Shown in pieces: positions 52,943-62,057 of a stretch of 64,000 bases of DNA. Position 1 is the first letter of the stretch, and each line of letters begins with the position of its first letter. A program made the translations under genes and the position numbers. A model generated the notes under the pieces. That model was not told the DNA's origin and searched no databases. It saw nothing but the letters and a program-made list of their open reading frames with translations. This stretch comes from JBNKZU01 sp050301795 (GTDB lineage: Bacteria; Pseudomonadota; Gammaproteobacteria; Thiohalomonadales; Thiohalomonadaceae): assembly GCA_050301795.1 (NCBI GenBank), contig JBNKZU010000031.1:1-64000 (forward strand). The letters run 5' to 3'.

Positions 52943-54799
52943 ATGATTAATCAATATCCTGCCTGGAAGTATCTACTGATCGTAGTGTTACTCATTATCG
53001 GTACGATCTACGCTCTTCCCAACCTCTATGGCGATGATCCTGCGCTTCAGATCACGCCCACACGGATGTCAGAGGTGAACAACGACACCAGAGATCGTGT
53101 GCTAAAGGTTCTTGATGAGTTGAAGCTACCGTATAAATCCTACGAGTTAACCCGCGATACATTGTTAATCCGCTTTAGCGACACCGAAACTCAGCTAACC
53201 GCATACGAGCCTGTACGCGATATGTTAGGTGACAACTATACCGCAGCGCTTAATCTAGCACCGGCTACTCCGAATTGGTTACGTCAACTTAATGCGTTGC
53301 CGATGTATCTCGGTCTCGATTTGCGCGGTGGTGTTCATTTCCTGCTTGAGGTGGATATGGATGCCGCAGTGACTCAGGCCAATGCTCGATATGTCGAAGA
53401 TCTTCGTACATTGATGCGTGATAACAAGATCCGCTACCTCACTATCGTGAATCGTGACGACGCTGTTGAGATACGTTTTCGTAATACCGAAAGCCGTACC
53501 GAAGCATTAAACCTGATTAAGGGGCAATACAGCGGTCTCGTGCTTGAAGAGCAGGATAATAATGGAGAGCTGTTCTTAATGGCGGCGCTCTCAGAAAAAG
53601 AGGCGCTTGAGGTTCGTAAGTTTGCGATAAAACAGAACATAACCACATTGCGGAATCGTGTGAACGAACTGGGTGTTGCCGAACCTGTGATTCAGCAACA
53701 GGGTGATAGCCGGATTGTGGTTCAACTCCCGGGTATTCAAGACACTGCACGTGCAAAAGAGATTCTCGGGGCAACCGCAACCCTTGAATATCACATGGTT
53801 GATGATAAGCACGATATTCAGCAGGCGCTCAATGGCAGAGTACCTGTCGGCTCAAGACTATATCGTGAGCGAGACGGTAGTCCGGTATTGCTCTATAAGC
53901 GTGTGATTATTACCGGCGATCAGATCATCGATGCCGCCTCTGGAATCGACCAGCAATCGGGCGGGCCTCTGGTGAGTGTAACCCTCGACAGCAAGGGCGC
54001 TATGAAGATGAGCCACAATACCCGTGAGAATATTGGTAAGGGTATGGCTGTGGTCTTTATCGAAACCAAAACCGAGACCAAAAAGATTGATGGTGAAATG
54101 GTGCGTACCTCAAAACGTATTGAAGAGGTGATTAGCATCGCCACTATCCGCGATCACTTTAGCAAGCGTTTCCAGACAACAGGTCTTGATTCAAGTGAAG
54201 AAGCGCGCAACCTGGCCCTGTTACTTCGTGCAGGTGCACTCGCCGCGCCGATTGAGATTGTTGAAGAACGAACCATTGGTCCAAGCCTCGGACAGGAGAA
54301 TATCGATCAGGGGCTTTCATCGGTGGTTATCGGGTTCGTGTTTGTGCTTGTGTTTATGGCGCTCTACTACAAAAGTTTTGGCATGGTGGCAAATATTGCG
54401 CTGGCGCTTAACCTTGTAATCATTGTTGCCGTGCTTTCGATGCTCCAGGCGACACTTACACTGCCTGGTATTGCTGGTATTGTGCTGACTGTTGGTATGG
54501 CAGTAGATGCAAACGTGCTGATCTTTGAGCGTATACGCGAGGAGATCGCATCAGGTAACACGCCGCAAGCAAGTATTCATGCCGGATACGATAAAGCCTT
54601 CTCAACCATTCTTGATGCTAACGTGACCACACTAATTGCATCATTGGTGTTATTCGGGTTTGGAACAGGGCCAATCAAGGGGTTCGCCATCACCCTATCC
54701 ATCGGTATCGTTACCTCAATGTTTACTGCAATTATGGTAACGCGAGCGGTGATTAATCTAAGTGTCGGCGGAAAACGCCTTAAGAAGCTTTCAATTTAA
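52943..54799 (+). CDS. secD: Protein translocase subunit SecD
   Basis: 618 residues, the usual length. N-terminal helix, large periplasmic domain with LGLDLRGGVHFLLEVD (D1 motif), LPGIQDTARAKEILGATATLEY, and C-terminal five-helix bundle with SLGQENIDQGLSSVVIGF and LTVGMAVDANVLIFERIREE (D4). Uses the proton gradient to pull exported proteins with SecF, which follows after 14 bp. Confidence 0.97.
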   Translation: MINQYPAWKYLLIVVLLIIGTIYALPNLYGDDPALQITPTRMSEVNNDTRDRVLKVLDELKLPYKSYELTRDTLLIRFSDTETQLTAYEPVRDMLGDNYTAALNLAPATPNWLRQLNALPMYLGLDLRGGVHFLLEVDMDAAVTQANARYVEDLRTLMRDNKIRYLTIVNRDDAVEIRFRNTESRTEALNLIKGQYSGLVLEEQDNNGELFLMAALSEKEALEVRKFAIKQNITTLRNRVNELGVAEPVIQQQGDSRIVVQLPGIQDTARAKEILGATATLEYHMVDDKHDIQQALNGRVPVGSRLYRERDGSPVLLYKRVIITGDQIIDAASGIDQQSGGPLVSVTLDSKGAMKMSHNTRENIGKGMAVVFIETKTETKKIDGEMVRTSKRIEEVISIATIRDHFSKRFQTTGLDSSEEARNLALLLRAGALAAPIEIVEERTIGPSLGQENIDQGLSSVVIGFVFVLVFMALYYKSFGMVANIALALNLVIIVAVLSMLQATLTLPGIAGIVLTVGMAVDANVLIFERIREEIASGNTPQASIHAGYDKAFSTILDANVTTLIASLVLFGFGTGPIKGFAITLSIGIVTSMFTAIMVTRAVINLSVGGKRLKKLSI

Positions 54800-54813
54800 C
54801 GGAGTCTATCGAT

Positions 54814-55749
54814 ATGAATCTATTTAAACGTCAGACTCACATCAATTTTATGAGCATGCGTCGCTACGCGATGATTATCTCAATTACATTAATCATGATT
54901 TCGTTTGGCAGCTTGGTTGTTCGTTCGCTTAATCTTGGGCTGGATTTTACTGGTGGTACGCTGATTGAAGTCGGATACCCCAAATCAGTCGAGCTATCCG
55001 AGATTCGTCAGTCATTGGCAAATGAGGGCTTTAATGACGCAGTCGTTCAGCACTTTGGTACCGCAAAGGATGTACTGGTAAGAATTGCACCACGTGAAGA
55101 TACCTCTAGCGCAGAGTTGAGTGACAAGGTGTTTTCCATCCTGCAAGCCACAAGTTCAGAAGTTAAGATGCGGCGTCAGGAGTTTGTCGGGCCTCAAGTG
55201 GGTGAGGAGCTGACCAATGATGGCGGCCTGGCGATGATCTATGCATTACTCGGTATCTTGATCTATATCGCGTTACGTTTTGAATATCGCTTTGCTGTGG
55301 GTTCTGTTGCTGCGTTGATTCACGATGTCATCATCACGATTGGATTCTTCTCGCTGTTTCAGCTTGAATTTGATCTGACCGTACTTGCAGCGGTGTTGGC
55401 GGTGATCGGTTACTCGCTCAACGATACCATTGTGGTGTTTGACCGTATTCGTGAAAACTTCCGTAAGATGCGTAAAGGTAGCTCAGAAGATATTGTCAAC
55501 GCCTCTCTTAATCAAACACTGTCACGAACATTGATGACATCCATCACCACCTTGCTTGTATTGTTGGCACTATTTATTTTTGGTGGTGAATTGATTCATG
55601 GCTTTGCCACAGCGTTAATGGTTGGTGTTTTTGTTGGTACCTATTCTTCGATCTATGTGGCAAGTACATCTGCATTGGCACTGGGTATTAGTAAAGAGGA
55701 TCTGATGCCGGTAGAGAAGGAAGGGGCGGAGTTAGACGACCTTCCATAA
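54814..55749 (+). CDS. secF: Protein translocase subunit SecF
   Basis: 311 residues. GLDFTGGTLIEVGYP, FVGPQVGEELTNDGGLAM, VIGYSLNDTIVVFDRIRENF, TLSRTLMTSITTLLVLLALFIFGGELIHGF are SecF motifs. Functional partner of the SecD encoded before it. Confidence 0.97.
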   Translation: MNLFKRQTHINFMSMRRYAMIISITLIMISFGSLVVRSLNLGLDFTGGTLIEVGYPKSVELSEIRQSLANEGFNDAVVQHFGTAKDVLVRIAPREDTSSAELSDKVFSILQATSSEVKMRRQEFVGPQVGEELTNDGGLAMIYALLGILIYIALRFEYRFAVGSVAALIHDVIITIGFFSLFQLEFDLTVLAAVLAVIGYSLNDTIVVFDRIRENFRKMRKGSSEDIVNASLNQTLSRTLMTSITTLLVLLALFIFGGELIHGFATALMVGVFVGTYSSIYVASTSALALGISKEDLMPVEKEGAELDDLP

Positions 55750-55835
55750 GTAACTATTTATTGCATTTATCTTTTGCCCTTATATCAACGCTTTATTGAG
55801 TGTTGAATAGGGCAATCGTTACAGTAGTTAAAAGG

Positions 55836-56576
55836 ATGTCTATATTGAAACAACGATTCATAGTTGTTGTGTTACTTCTTCTTCCTTTAATGGTGGATGC
55901 CGCGCCACCCCAGCCCTATCGTGCCAAATACTCTGTCTCTGCCGATAATATCCCAATGGGTGAAATGTGGCGCACCCTGACAAAAGATGGTGATCATCTC
56001 GAATTTCGAACCTCAATGAAAACAACAGGATTTGTTGCACTTTTTAAAAAGGTGAAGGTGGAAGAGGTCAGTAAAATGCAATGGAGTGAGAAAACAAAAT
56101 CCGCAAAACCACTCTCATACCACTACCTCAATATTGATAATGGAAAAAAAAGAGAAGAGGGCGGGGTATTTAATTACACAAATCAGAAAGTCAGTTATAC
56201 CTATGACGGAGAGACGAAAGAGTTTGAGCTGAGCGAGATTATTGACCGTCTCTCTTATCAGGTGAATCTCGCTGAATCGATCCGTATGGGAGAGAAAGAG
56301 ATCACCTTTCAAGTGATCGACAAGGGCGTGATTCGGGATTACCAGTTTAAGGTGGTCGGGCAAGACCAGATTAAAGTGCCAGCAGGAAAGTTTAATGTCA
56401 TTGAAGTCGAGCGGGTAAGCAACGACTCAGATCGCAAAACCCGATTCTGGTGTGCTATCGAATGGGATTTCATGATGGTAAAGATCACCCAGGATGATGA
56501 TGGACACACAATAACCAGTAAACTACAAAGTTATGAATTAATCCCTGATGAGCAGAAGGCGTCTAGCTCAGATTAA
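55836..56576 (+). CDS. DUF3108 domain periplasmic protein
   Basis: 246 residues from the ATG at 55836, behind AAAAGG. Signal peptide (RFIVVVLLLLPLMVDA), then a beta-rich DUF3108 region (YRAKYSVSADNIPMGEMWRTL ... VPAGKFNVIEVERVSNDSDRKTRFWCA). Family members are periplasmic proteins of unknown role in gammaproteobacteria. Convergent with and overlapping the deaminase gene by 14 bases. Confidence 0.8.
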   Translation: MSILKQRFIVVVLLLLPLMVDAAPPQPYRAKYSVSADNIPMGEMWRTLTKDGDHLEFRTSMKTTGFVALFKKVKVEEVSKMQWSEKTKSAKPLSYHYLNIDNGKKREEGGVFNYTNQKVSYTYDGETKEFELSEIIDRLSYQVNLAESIRMGEKEITFQVIDKGVIRDYQFKVVGQDQIKVPAGKFNVIEVERVSNDSDRKTRFWCAIEWDFMMVKITQDDDGHTITSKLQSYELIPDEQKASSSD

Positions 56577-57084
56577 GCAACCGACTTAAAACCTTGCTAA
56601 AGAATCCTCCCGGTGACACGGTGATCTTTGCATTCTCAACATTGATTTCATCGAGTTCATAGGTCACAAAATCGACATTCGCCTCAGAATACATCTCTTT
56701 AGAGAGCTTTAGATCATCTGCCCAACGTGAGAGAAAATCATCACTCGGATTAATCGAGACAATACGCTTAATCCGGTTTTGGATGAGCTTTGAAGCACAA
56801 CGTGGGCATGGTGGATGGGTTACATAAACGGTACAGCCTTCAAGATCGCGGTTGGCGAAGATCATCGCATTCTCTTCTGCATGAATCGTAAGGTTGAGCT
56901 TACAGTTACGGTCAGTAAGACGCTCATCAGTATCATGGACACCTGCGGCGAAACCGTTGTATCCCAATGAGACAATACGATTACCATCAGTGATCACCGC
57001 ACCCACCTGCGATGATGGATCCTTACTCCAGCACGATGTATGTGCGGCCAAACCTAAAAAGCGGGTATCCCACTTTGCGCTCAT
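56563..57084 (-). CDS. Deoxycytidylate/cytidine deaminase-family protein (ComEB-like)
   Basis: 173 residues. Zinc site HAEENA (His ligand and general-base Glu) and PPCPRCA (two Cys ligands), with the N-terminal KDPSSQVGAVI and YNGFAAGVHDTDERL that mark dCMP-deaminase relatives. Likely deaminates dCMP to dUMP, feeding thymidylate synthesis. The C-terminal 30 residues are an extra tail. Confidence 0.85.
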   Translation of the reverse strand: MSAKWDTRFLGLAAHTSCWSKDPSSQVGAVITDGNRIVSLGYNGFAAGVHDTDERLTDRNCKLNLTIHAEENAMIFANRDLEGCTVYVTHPPCPRCASKLIQNRIKRIVSINPSDDFLSRWADDLKLSKEMYSEANVDFVTYELDEINVENAKITVSPGGFFSKVLSRLLNLS

Positions 57085-57159
57085 TCATGACTCCTGAAAA
57101 TGCGATATTGCTGTGAAACGCTATTCTATCGTGTTTTGATCTATACACGAAATTTTGCT

Positions 57160-57425
57160 TCGAACATAAGGAAGGTTGTGCTGAACGTAGTGAAGCGCAC
57201 CAAACAGCGAAAATAAGATGGTATAACACCTCATGTTGGGCTTCACAGGCTCAGCCCAACCTACAAACTCATAAACAGGAAGTAGGGTGTGTTGAACGTA
57301 GTGAAGCGCACCAAAGAACGAAAAGAAGATGGGATAACACCTCATGTTGGGCTTCGTAGGCTCAGCCCAACCTACACATCATAACGGGAAGTAGGTTGTG
57401 CTGAATACAGTGAGGCAAACCATCT
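57160..57425. repeat. Tandem intergenic repeat of gammaproteobacterial type, 2.3 copies
   Basis: Two copies of about 120 bp (about 57168-57285 and 57286-57405) share GTAGTGAAGCGCACCAAA, ATAACACCTCATGTTGGGCT and CTCAGCCCAACCTAC, and a third partial copy follows to 57425. Each includes a dyad GTTGGGCTTC...GGCTCAGCCCAAC that can form a stem. Such repeats are common between genes in gammaproteobacteria. Apart from it 57085-57432 has no gene. Confidence 0.8.
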
Positions 57426-57432
57426 TGTAGAG

Positions 57433-57915
57433 CTATAGATTCTTTTCCCAAAACAGCGCCTTCCCTTTTTCCGGATCGAGTTGGTAGCCGTCAAACCCGA
57501 ATGACTGATATAGACGTTGTGCTGTTTTATTTCCCTCAAGGACTTCCAGGGTCAGTTTGCAGCAATCGCGTTTGATAGCCTCGTGTTGTATCGCGCTTAA
57601 CAATTGATGTCCGATTCCATGGCCGCGATACTCACTCAAGACCACGATATCGTGAATATTGATGAGGGGCTTACACTTGAAGGTTGAGAAACTCTCAAAC
57701 GCATTGAGCAAGCCGACTGCCTTTTCACCATGCCATGCAATGAGTGTGATCGCTGTCTGGAATGTTGATAACTTGGCAACAACCTGATTGAGTACATCAC
57801 TCTTTAATGCATTTCCACCACCCATTGGATCTGATGCGTAGTGGTTTAATAGCTGCTTTATCGCTTGTGCATCGTTTGGGTTGGCATAGTCTGCCTGTTC
57901 TATTTTGGCCTTCAT
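57433..57915 (-). CDS. GNAT-family N-acetyltransferase
   Basis: 160 residues with the acetyl-CoA motif LSEYRGHGIGHQLLSAIQHEA and C-terminal GNKTAQRLYQSFGFDGYQL. Acetylates an unknown amine substrate. Its start overlaps the stop of the PDC sensor gene, suggesting a two-gene unit. Confidence 0.88.
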   Translation of the reverse strand: MKAKIEQADYANPNDAQAIKQLLNHYASDPMGGGNALKSDVLNQVVAKLSTFQTAITLIAWHGEKAVGLLNAFESFSTFKCKPLINIHDIVVLSEYRGHGIGHQLLSAIQHEAIKRDCCKLTLEVLEGNKTAQRLYQSFGFDGYQLDPEKGKALFWEKNL

Positions 57916-58880
57916 TATTTTTGGGTGCTGGTTGCCCAGAAGGCGTGCTCTTTGTCGAGAAACTCATCATAGGATAGATAGTGTGAGCCATCGCATGAGA
58001 AGGTCAGGTTAACGATTCCGTTATAGATATTGATGGTTGCTGAACGTAGATAGAGCGTGTCATCCATAAAGCGTAACTCCTTAAAGCCATCCAAAACCTC
58101 CATCACCTTCTCAACTGGCATCGCAGCCTTTTCCGGGTACGGAACATGAGGATAGGCAAAACAGATATCGGGATCGGTCAGCATGGTGATATCCATGATC
58201 CGGTATTGATAGGGATCACTGGTAAGCCAGATGGTCGCGCGGTTACTGGAGAAGTGGAGTTTGCAATGAAATACCCCATGATCGGCAACAAGCCCGTACA
58301 TTACACCAATCACATCATCGATGTGTTTATCCATCTCACTCTCGGTGCGGGTCTGTGAAAAGACAGAACCGCGGATGGCCGGATCCCCTTTCACCTGTCG
58401 CCATGATGTCGGTTCGTCGTAGATCTCTTTGGTGAGTGGTAGATCGCGCAGGTCATAATCCGCACCAAAATATCCGAGCAGCATCCCATTACGATTCTTG
58501 ATAACGTGAAGTGCGGTTAATGACGGACGACGTGCACGAAGACTGATATATGCTTCTGAAAGCAGGAACTGTCTTCCTGGTGTCATTTGTTGCATATAGG
58601 GTCTACTTGAACGGTCTCGCTGATAGTCTTTGGGAATGACTTCATTCTTGGCAATGTTGGAGCTGACCTGACGACCATTCGGATCGAGAATATAGAGATA
58701 TTTCACACACTTCATCTGGTCGAATTTTGAAACGAGAAATTGATCAAGCTGTTCACGTTCACCCCAGTTGTTCTCCAAATCAGCGGCGAGATCGAACATC
58801 TTACCCTCGATATAGGCGGCAAGCTTTTGGCGTTGTTCTTTAATGGTTTGTTGTACTTCAGATGTTGTCTTCATGATCAA
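57915..58880 (-). CDS. Cache/PDC sensor-domain protein
   Basis: 321 residues, soluble. The first 150 residues look like a PDC/Cache domain (QLDQFLVSKFDQMKCVKYLYILDPNGRQVSSNI, RDRSSRPYMQQMTPGRQFLLSEAYISLRARRPSLTALHVI, LLGYFGADYDLRDLP). The C-terminal half (VADHGVFHCKLHFSSNRATIWLTSDPYQYRIMDITML) has no family I recognise. No transmembrane helix or output domain, so it is probably a cytosolic ligand sensor working through a partner. Confidence 0.7.
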   Translation of the reverse strand: MIMKTTSEVQQTIKEQRQKLAAYIEGKMFDLAADLENNWGEREQLDQFLVSKFDQMKCVKYLYILDPNGRQVSSNIAKNEVIPKDYQRDRSSRPYMQQMTPGRQFLLSEAYISLRARRPSLTALHVIKNRNGMLLGYFGADYDLRDLPLTKEIYDEPTSWRQVKGDPAIRGSVFSQTRTESEMDKHIDDVIGVMYGLVADHGVFHCKLHFSSNRATIWLTSDPYQYRIMDITMLTDPDICFAYPHVPYPEKAAMPVEKVMEVLDGFKELRFMDDTLYLRSATINIYNGIVNLTFSCDGSHYLSYDEFLDKEHAFWATSTQK

Positions 58881-58967
58881 TGCAGGTCTATATATTTAAA
58901 CGGAGTATAGGTAGATGGGAACGAAATGAAAAATATAAATGTTGATGATGACAGCTTCATGAAATCT

Positions 58968-60941
58968 TCACGGTTCTAGATTATCGTTTGTCTCTCTAAC
59001 CCGACTCCAGCTTACCGCCTTTAATGCCTGGGCGTGCTTTCGTAATTGGATGAGGGTTGTCTTATCAGGTTGTTGATACTTGCCAAAGGGTAGCGGGAAT
59101 GGCATTGGTTGCTCATTATCGGTGGCGACATAGTTTCTGGCACCGATCAATTGATGTCCGAAAGCATAATCGTCAGCATTAGGGCTAAGTAGATCTTCAC
59201 CGAAGTGTGCGTAAGGCATCCCTTTGGGGGCGATGAGTTCAAACAGGGTTGATGCAATATCGATATGTGATCCGGGTGTATCAATAAGCCGACCTTCGTT
59301 GCCAATAATATTGGGGCCATAGAGAATAAATGGCACTGCACTCTGCTCAAACACATTAGGTTGCTCAAATCGAATCTGTAGCCTGGCGGTGTGATCGCCC
59401 GTAAATGCAAAAAGGCTATAGGGGAGTCGCTTTTGCACACGCTCGGTAAATCGGCCAATCTGTTGATCTGCATACCATAGATGCCCCAGTACCTTGATGG
59501 TTTCGTCTTTGGTCGCCTCAAGCGGTGGTGGAAGCGCTTTTACAGGATATCCCAGAGCATCCAGATCGAGATCATAAGGGGGATGATTGGATGTCGTTAA
59601 AATAAAGTTAAAACTCGGTTTGTCGGGGTCAATGGTGTTGATGATGTAATCAAACAGAATCGAATCATCGACGCCCCACTCATTCGTCATTTCACCATTG
59701 CTACTCATCATGCCGCCACCATGAATGGTGTCAAAGCCCTGATTAAGTGCGTAGGTATCAAGCCGTTGCCAGCTTAAGTATCCACCATAAAAGAAGTTGG
59801 TTTGATACCCAAGGGATTGCATTATGGTTCCAATGCCATAAGGGTAGGGCTTGAGCGACTTCGGTTCATAGTTAATGTTCAGGCCATTATCCGGTAGCCC
59901 AGCAATCAACGCATTGAGTGACGGAATGGTGCCGCTACCTGATGGCAGAAAGTTGGGGAAATAGATGCCATGATCGGCAAGTCGGCTTAACTGTGGCGAC
60001 AATCCTATTTCGCGATATCGCGGCAACACTGGCCAACCCGATTGGCTCTCCATTAAAACCATAAAGATATGTTTAGGCTTTGGATAGGGGCTGCCTTGAC
60101 TCTCTGTGCTCAACCATTGGTCGATGGTTTTGCCGTGGCCATTCGGGTTAATCACCGATAGTGCCTCTGGTATGGAGTCGGGCCAAATAGTCTCAAGTGC
60201 CGATCCGCTCTCAAGCAACATCTTCTCCTGCAACGTGAAGCGCAGCGCACTGTAGGGGTTTAAAACAGTCCGGTTTAAAAAGATATCGTTAACAATAAAG
60301 GCGTGTTTTAGCCGAATCGGTTCACCCCACAACGTCCCTCCACGAAGCATTGCCGCAAAGGCCAGGAAGCCGATTGTGCCAACCAGGATCGTTAATGGAC
60401 GGTTTAATGTGATTGACACAACTTGCGGTGTATAGGCTATCCACCATTTCAAAACACGTATTAGTAGCCATAATGAGAGACCAACGCCAGATAGAAACCA
60501 TAACGGATGATATGACTTCCAGATGGTGATCAAAATCGCAGTGGTGTCATCGTGCACTATCCCAAACATGTGCTGGTTAAATTGGTCGCCGTACTCGTCA
60601 AAGAAGATGATATCGGCACCGAGGATTGGGATCGTGATTAACAAAAAGAGCAGGGCGATCCACTTCCTGATTGTTTTAAGCCGCTGACGAACAGGCTTAA
60701 ATGGAATCAGCGCCAGTACAAAGGTCGGCATAATCCAGAGTGCTGCGGTTGAGATGTCATACCGTAACCCCTGACCAGAGACATGGATTAGATTATGTAG
60801 CGTTAGTTGGGTTGCTTGCTCTTGAAACAGTGTAATCAACAGCAGCCGAAACGTCTGGAGTAGCAGAACAATGAATAGCCACAGTTGAAGATCGCGTCCC
60901 CACTGTGATAGCAGTGGGGATGGCGAATGATTTGATTCCAT
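58968..60941 (-). CDS. LtaS-family membrane sulfatase/phosphoethanolamine or phosphoglycerol transferase
   Basis: 657 residues. About five N-terminal transmembrane helices (residues 15-220), then an alkaline-phosphatase/sulfatase domain with HIFMVLMESQSG (metal Glu), SGSGTIPSLNALIAGLPDN (nucleophile Thr), NFILTTSNHPPYD, and FTGDHTARLQ. Transfers a phospho-headgroup from phospholipid to an envelope glycan or lipid. Directly upstream of trxB's stop (12 bp spacing), same strand. Confidence 0.88.
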   Translation of the reverse strand: MESNHSPSPLLSQWGRDLQLWLFIVLLLQTFRLLLITLFQEQATQLTLHNLIHVSGQGLRYDISTAALWIMPTFVLALIPFKPVRQRLKTIRKWIALLFLLITIPILGADIIFFDEYGDQFNQHMFGIVHDDTTAILITIWKSYHPLWFLSGVGLSLWLLIRVLKWWIAYTPQVVSITLNRPLTILVGTIGFLAFAAMLRGGTLWGEPIRLKHAFIVNDIFLNRTVLNPYSALRFTLQEKMLLESGSALETIWPDSIPEALSVINPNGHGKTIDQWLSTESQGSPYPKPKHIFMVLMESQSGWPVLPRYREIGLSPQLSRLADHGIYFPNFLPSGSGTIPSLNALIAGLPDNGLNINYEPKSLKPYPYGIGTIMQSLGYQTNFFYGGYLSWQRLDTYALNQGFDTIHGGGMMSSNGEMTNEWGVDDSILFDYIINTIDPDKPSFNFILTTSNHPPYDLDLDALGYPVKALPPPLEATKDETIKVLGHLWYADQQIGRFTERVQKRLPYSLFAFTGDHTARLQIRFEQPNVFEQSAVPFILYGPNIIGNEGRLIDTPGSHIDIASTLFELIAPKGMPYAHFGEDLLSPNADDYAFGHQLIGARNYVATDNEQPMPFPLPFGKYQQPDKTTLIQLRKHAQALKAVSWSRVRETNDNLEP

Positions 60942-60953
60942 TAATGGTGTTGT

Positions 60954-61913
60954 TTAGCCGTTATTCTCAAGGAACTTATCGGCATCCAGTGCAGCCATAC
61001 AACCACTGGCTGCCGAGGTGATCGCCTGTTTGTAGATCTGATCTGCAACATCACCTGCGGCAAATACACCGGGAACACTGGTTGCTGTTGCATTACCGGT
61101 ACGACCACTGTTGACCTTCAGGTAGCCGTGTTCCATCTCTAACTGCCCCTCAAATAGATCGGTATTCGGCTTATGACCAATCGCAATAAAGATACCGGTT
61201 AATTCAATATCCTTGGTTGCACCTTCACTATTTTTTATACGAACACCTGTAACACCTGTGGCATCACCAAGAACCTCGTCAACTTCATGGTTCCACTCAA
61301 TGGTGACATTGCCACTCTCCGCCTTCTCCAGAAGCTGATCCGCAAGAATCTTTTCACAACGGAACTTGTCGCGACGGTGGATAACAGTCACATGCTCAGC
61401 GATGTTTGAAAGATAGAGTGCCTCTTCAACGGCTGTATTCCCGCCACCGACAACCGCAACCTTCTGTCCACGATAGAAGAAGCCATCACAGGTCGCACAG
61501 CCAGATACGCCGCGCCCTTTAAACTTCTCTTCCGACTCAATACCCAGATACATTGCAGAAGCACCGGTGGCGACAATTAATGCATCACAGGTGTAGGTAG
61601 CGCTATCGCCAGTTAAGGTGAAGGGGCGGCTGGATAGATCAGCTTTATTGATGTGATCAAAGATGATCTCGGTATTAAAGCGTTCAGCGTGCTCCAGCAT
61701 CTGTTGCATTAGTGCCGGCCCTTCAAGTCCTTCACTGCCGCCAGGCCAATTATCGATCTCGGTAGTCGTCATTAGCTGACCACCCTGCTGCATTCCAGTG
61801 ACAATCACTGGATCAAGGTTTGCTCTTGCTGCATAAACTGCTGCGGTGTAACCGGCTGGGCCGGAACCGAGAATAAGTAGCCGACAATGTTTGGTGTCGC
61901 TCATGTTGGTCAA
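60954..61913 (-). CDS. trxB: Thioredoxin-disulfide reductase
   Basis: 319 residues. FAD motif LILGSGPAGYTAAVYAARA, redox-active SGCATCDGFFY (CATC), NADPH motif VVGGGNTAVEEALYLS, C-terminal FAD motif GVFAAGDVADQIYKQAITSAASG. Reduces thioredoxin with NADPH. Confidence 0.97.
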   Translation of the reverse strand: MTNMSDTKHCRLLILGSGPAGYTAAVYAARANLDPVIVTGMQQGGQLMTTTEIDNWPGGSEGLEGPALMQQMLEHAERFNTEIIFDHINKADLSSRPFTLTGDSATYTCDALIVATGASAMYLGIESEEKFKGRGVSGCATCDGFFYRGQKVAVVGGGNTAVEEALYLSNIAEHVTVIHRRDKFRCEKILADQLLEKAESGNVTIEWNHEVDEVLGDATGVTGVRIKNSEGATKDIELTGIFIAIGHKPNTDLFEGQLEMEHGYLKVNSGRTGNATATSVPGVFAAGDVADQIYKQAITSAASGCMAALDADKFLENNG

Positions 61914-61972
61914 CTCCGTTGTGTACTAGACTCCGGGTAGGAGTGTGAAAAGGAACGTCTAACAACCATATA

Positions 61973-61998
61973 GGGTTTTAAGTTGAGTGTTAAAACCC
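61973..61998. promoter_or_regulatory. Inverted repeat between divergent trxB and ald
   Basis: GGGTTTTAA, 8 bases, TTAAAACCC: a perfect 9 bp dyad in the 144 bp divergent intergenic region, about 60 bp upstream of both starts. Position suits an operator controlling ald, trxB or both. No local regulator is visible. Confidence 0.5.
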
Positions 61999-62057
61999 CA
62001 AATGATGAATAGTGGTTATGTTACGTTGTGGTCATGATCTGGTAAAGGCTGAATAAT

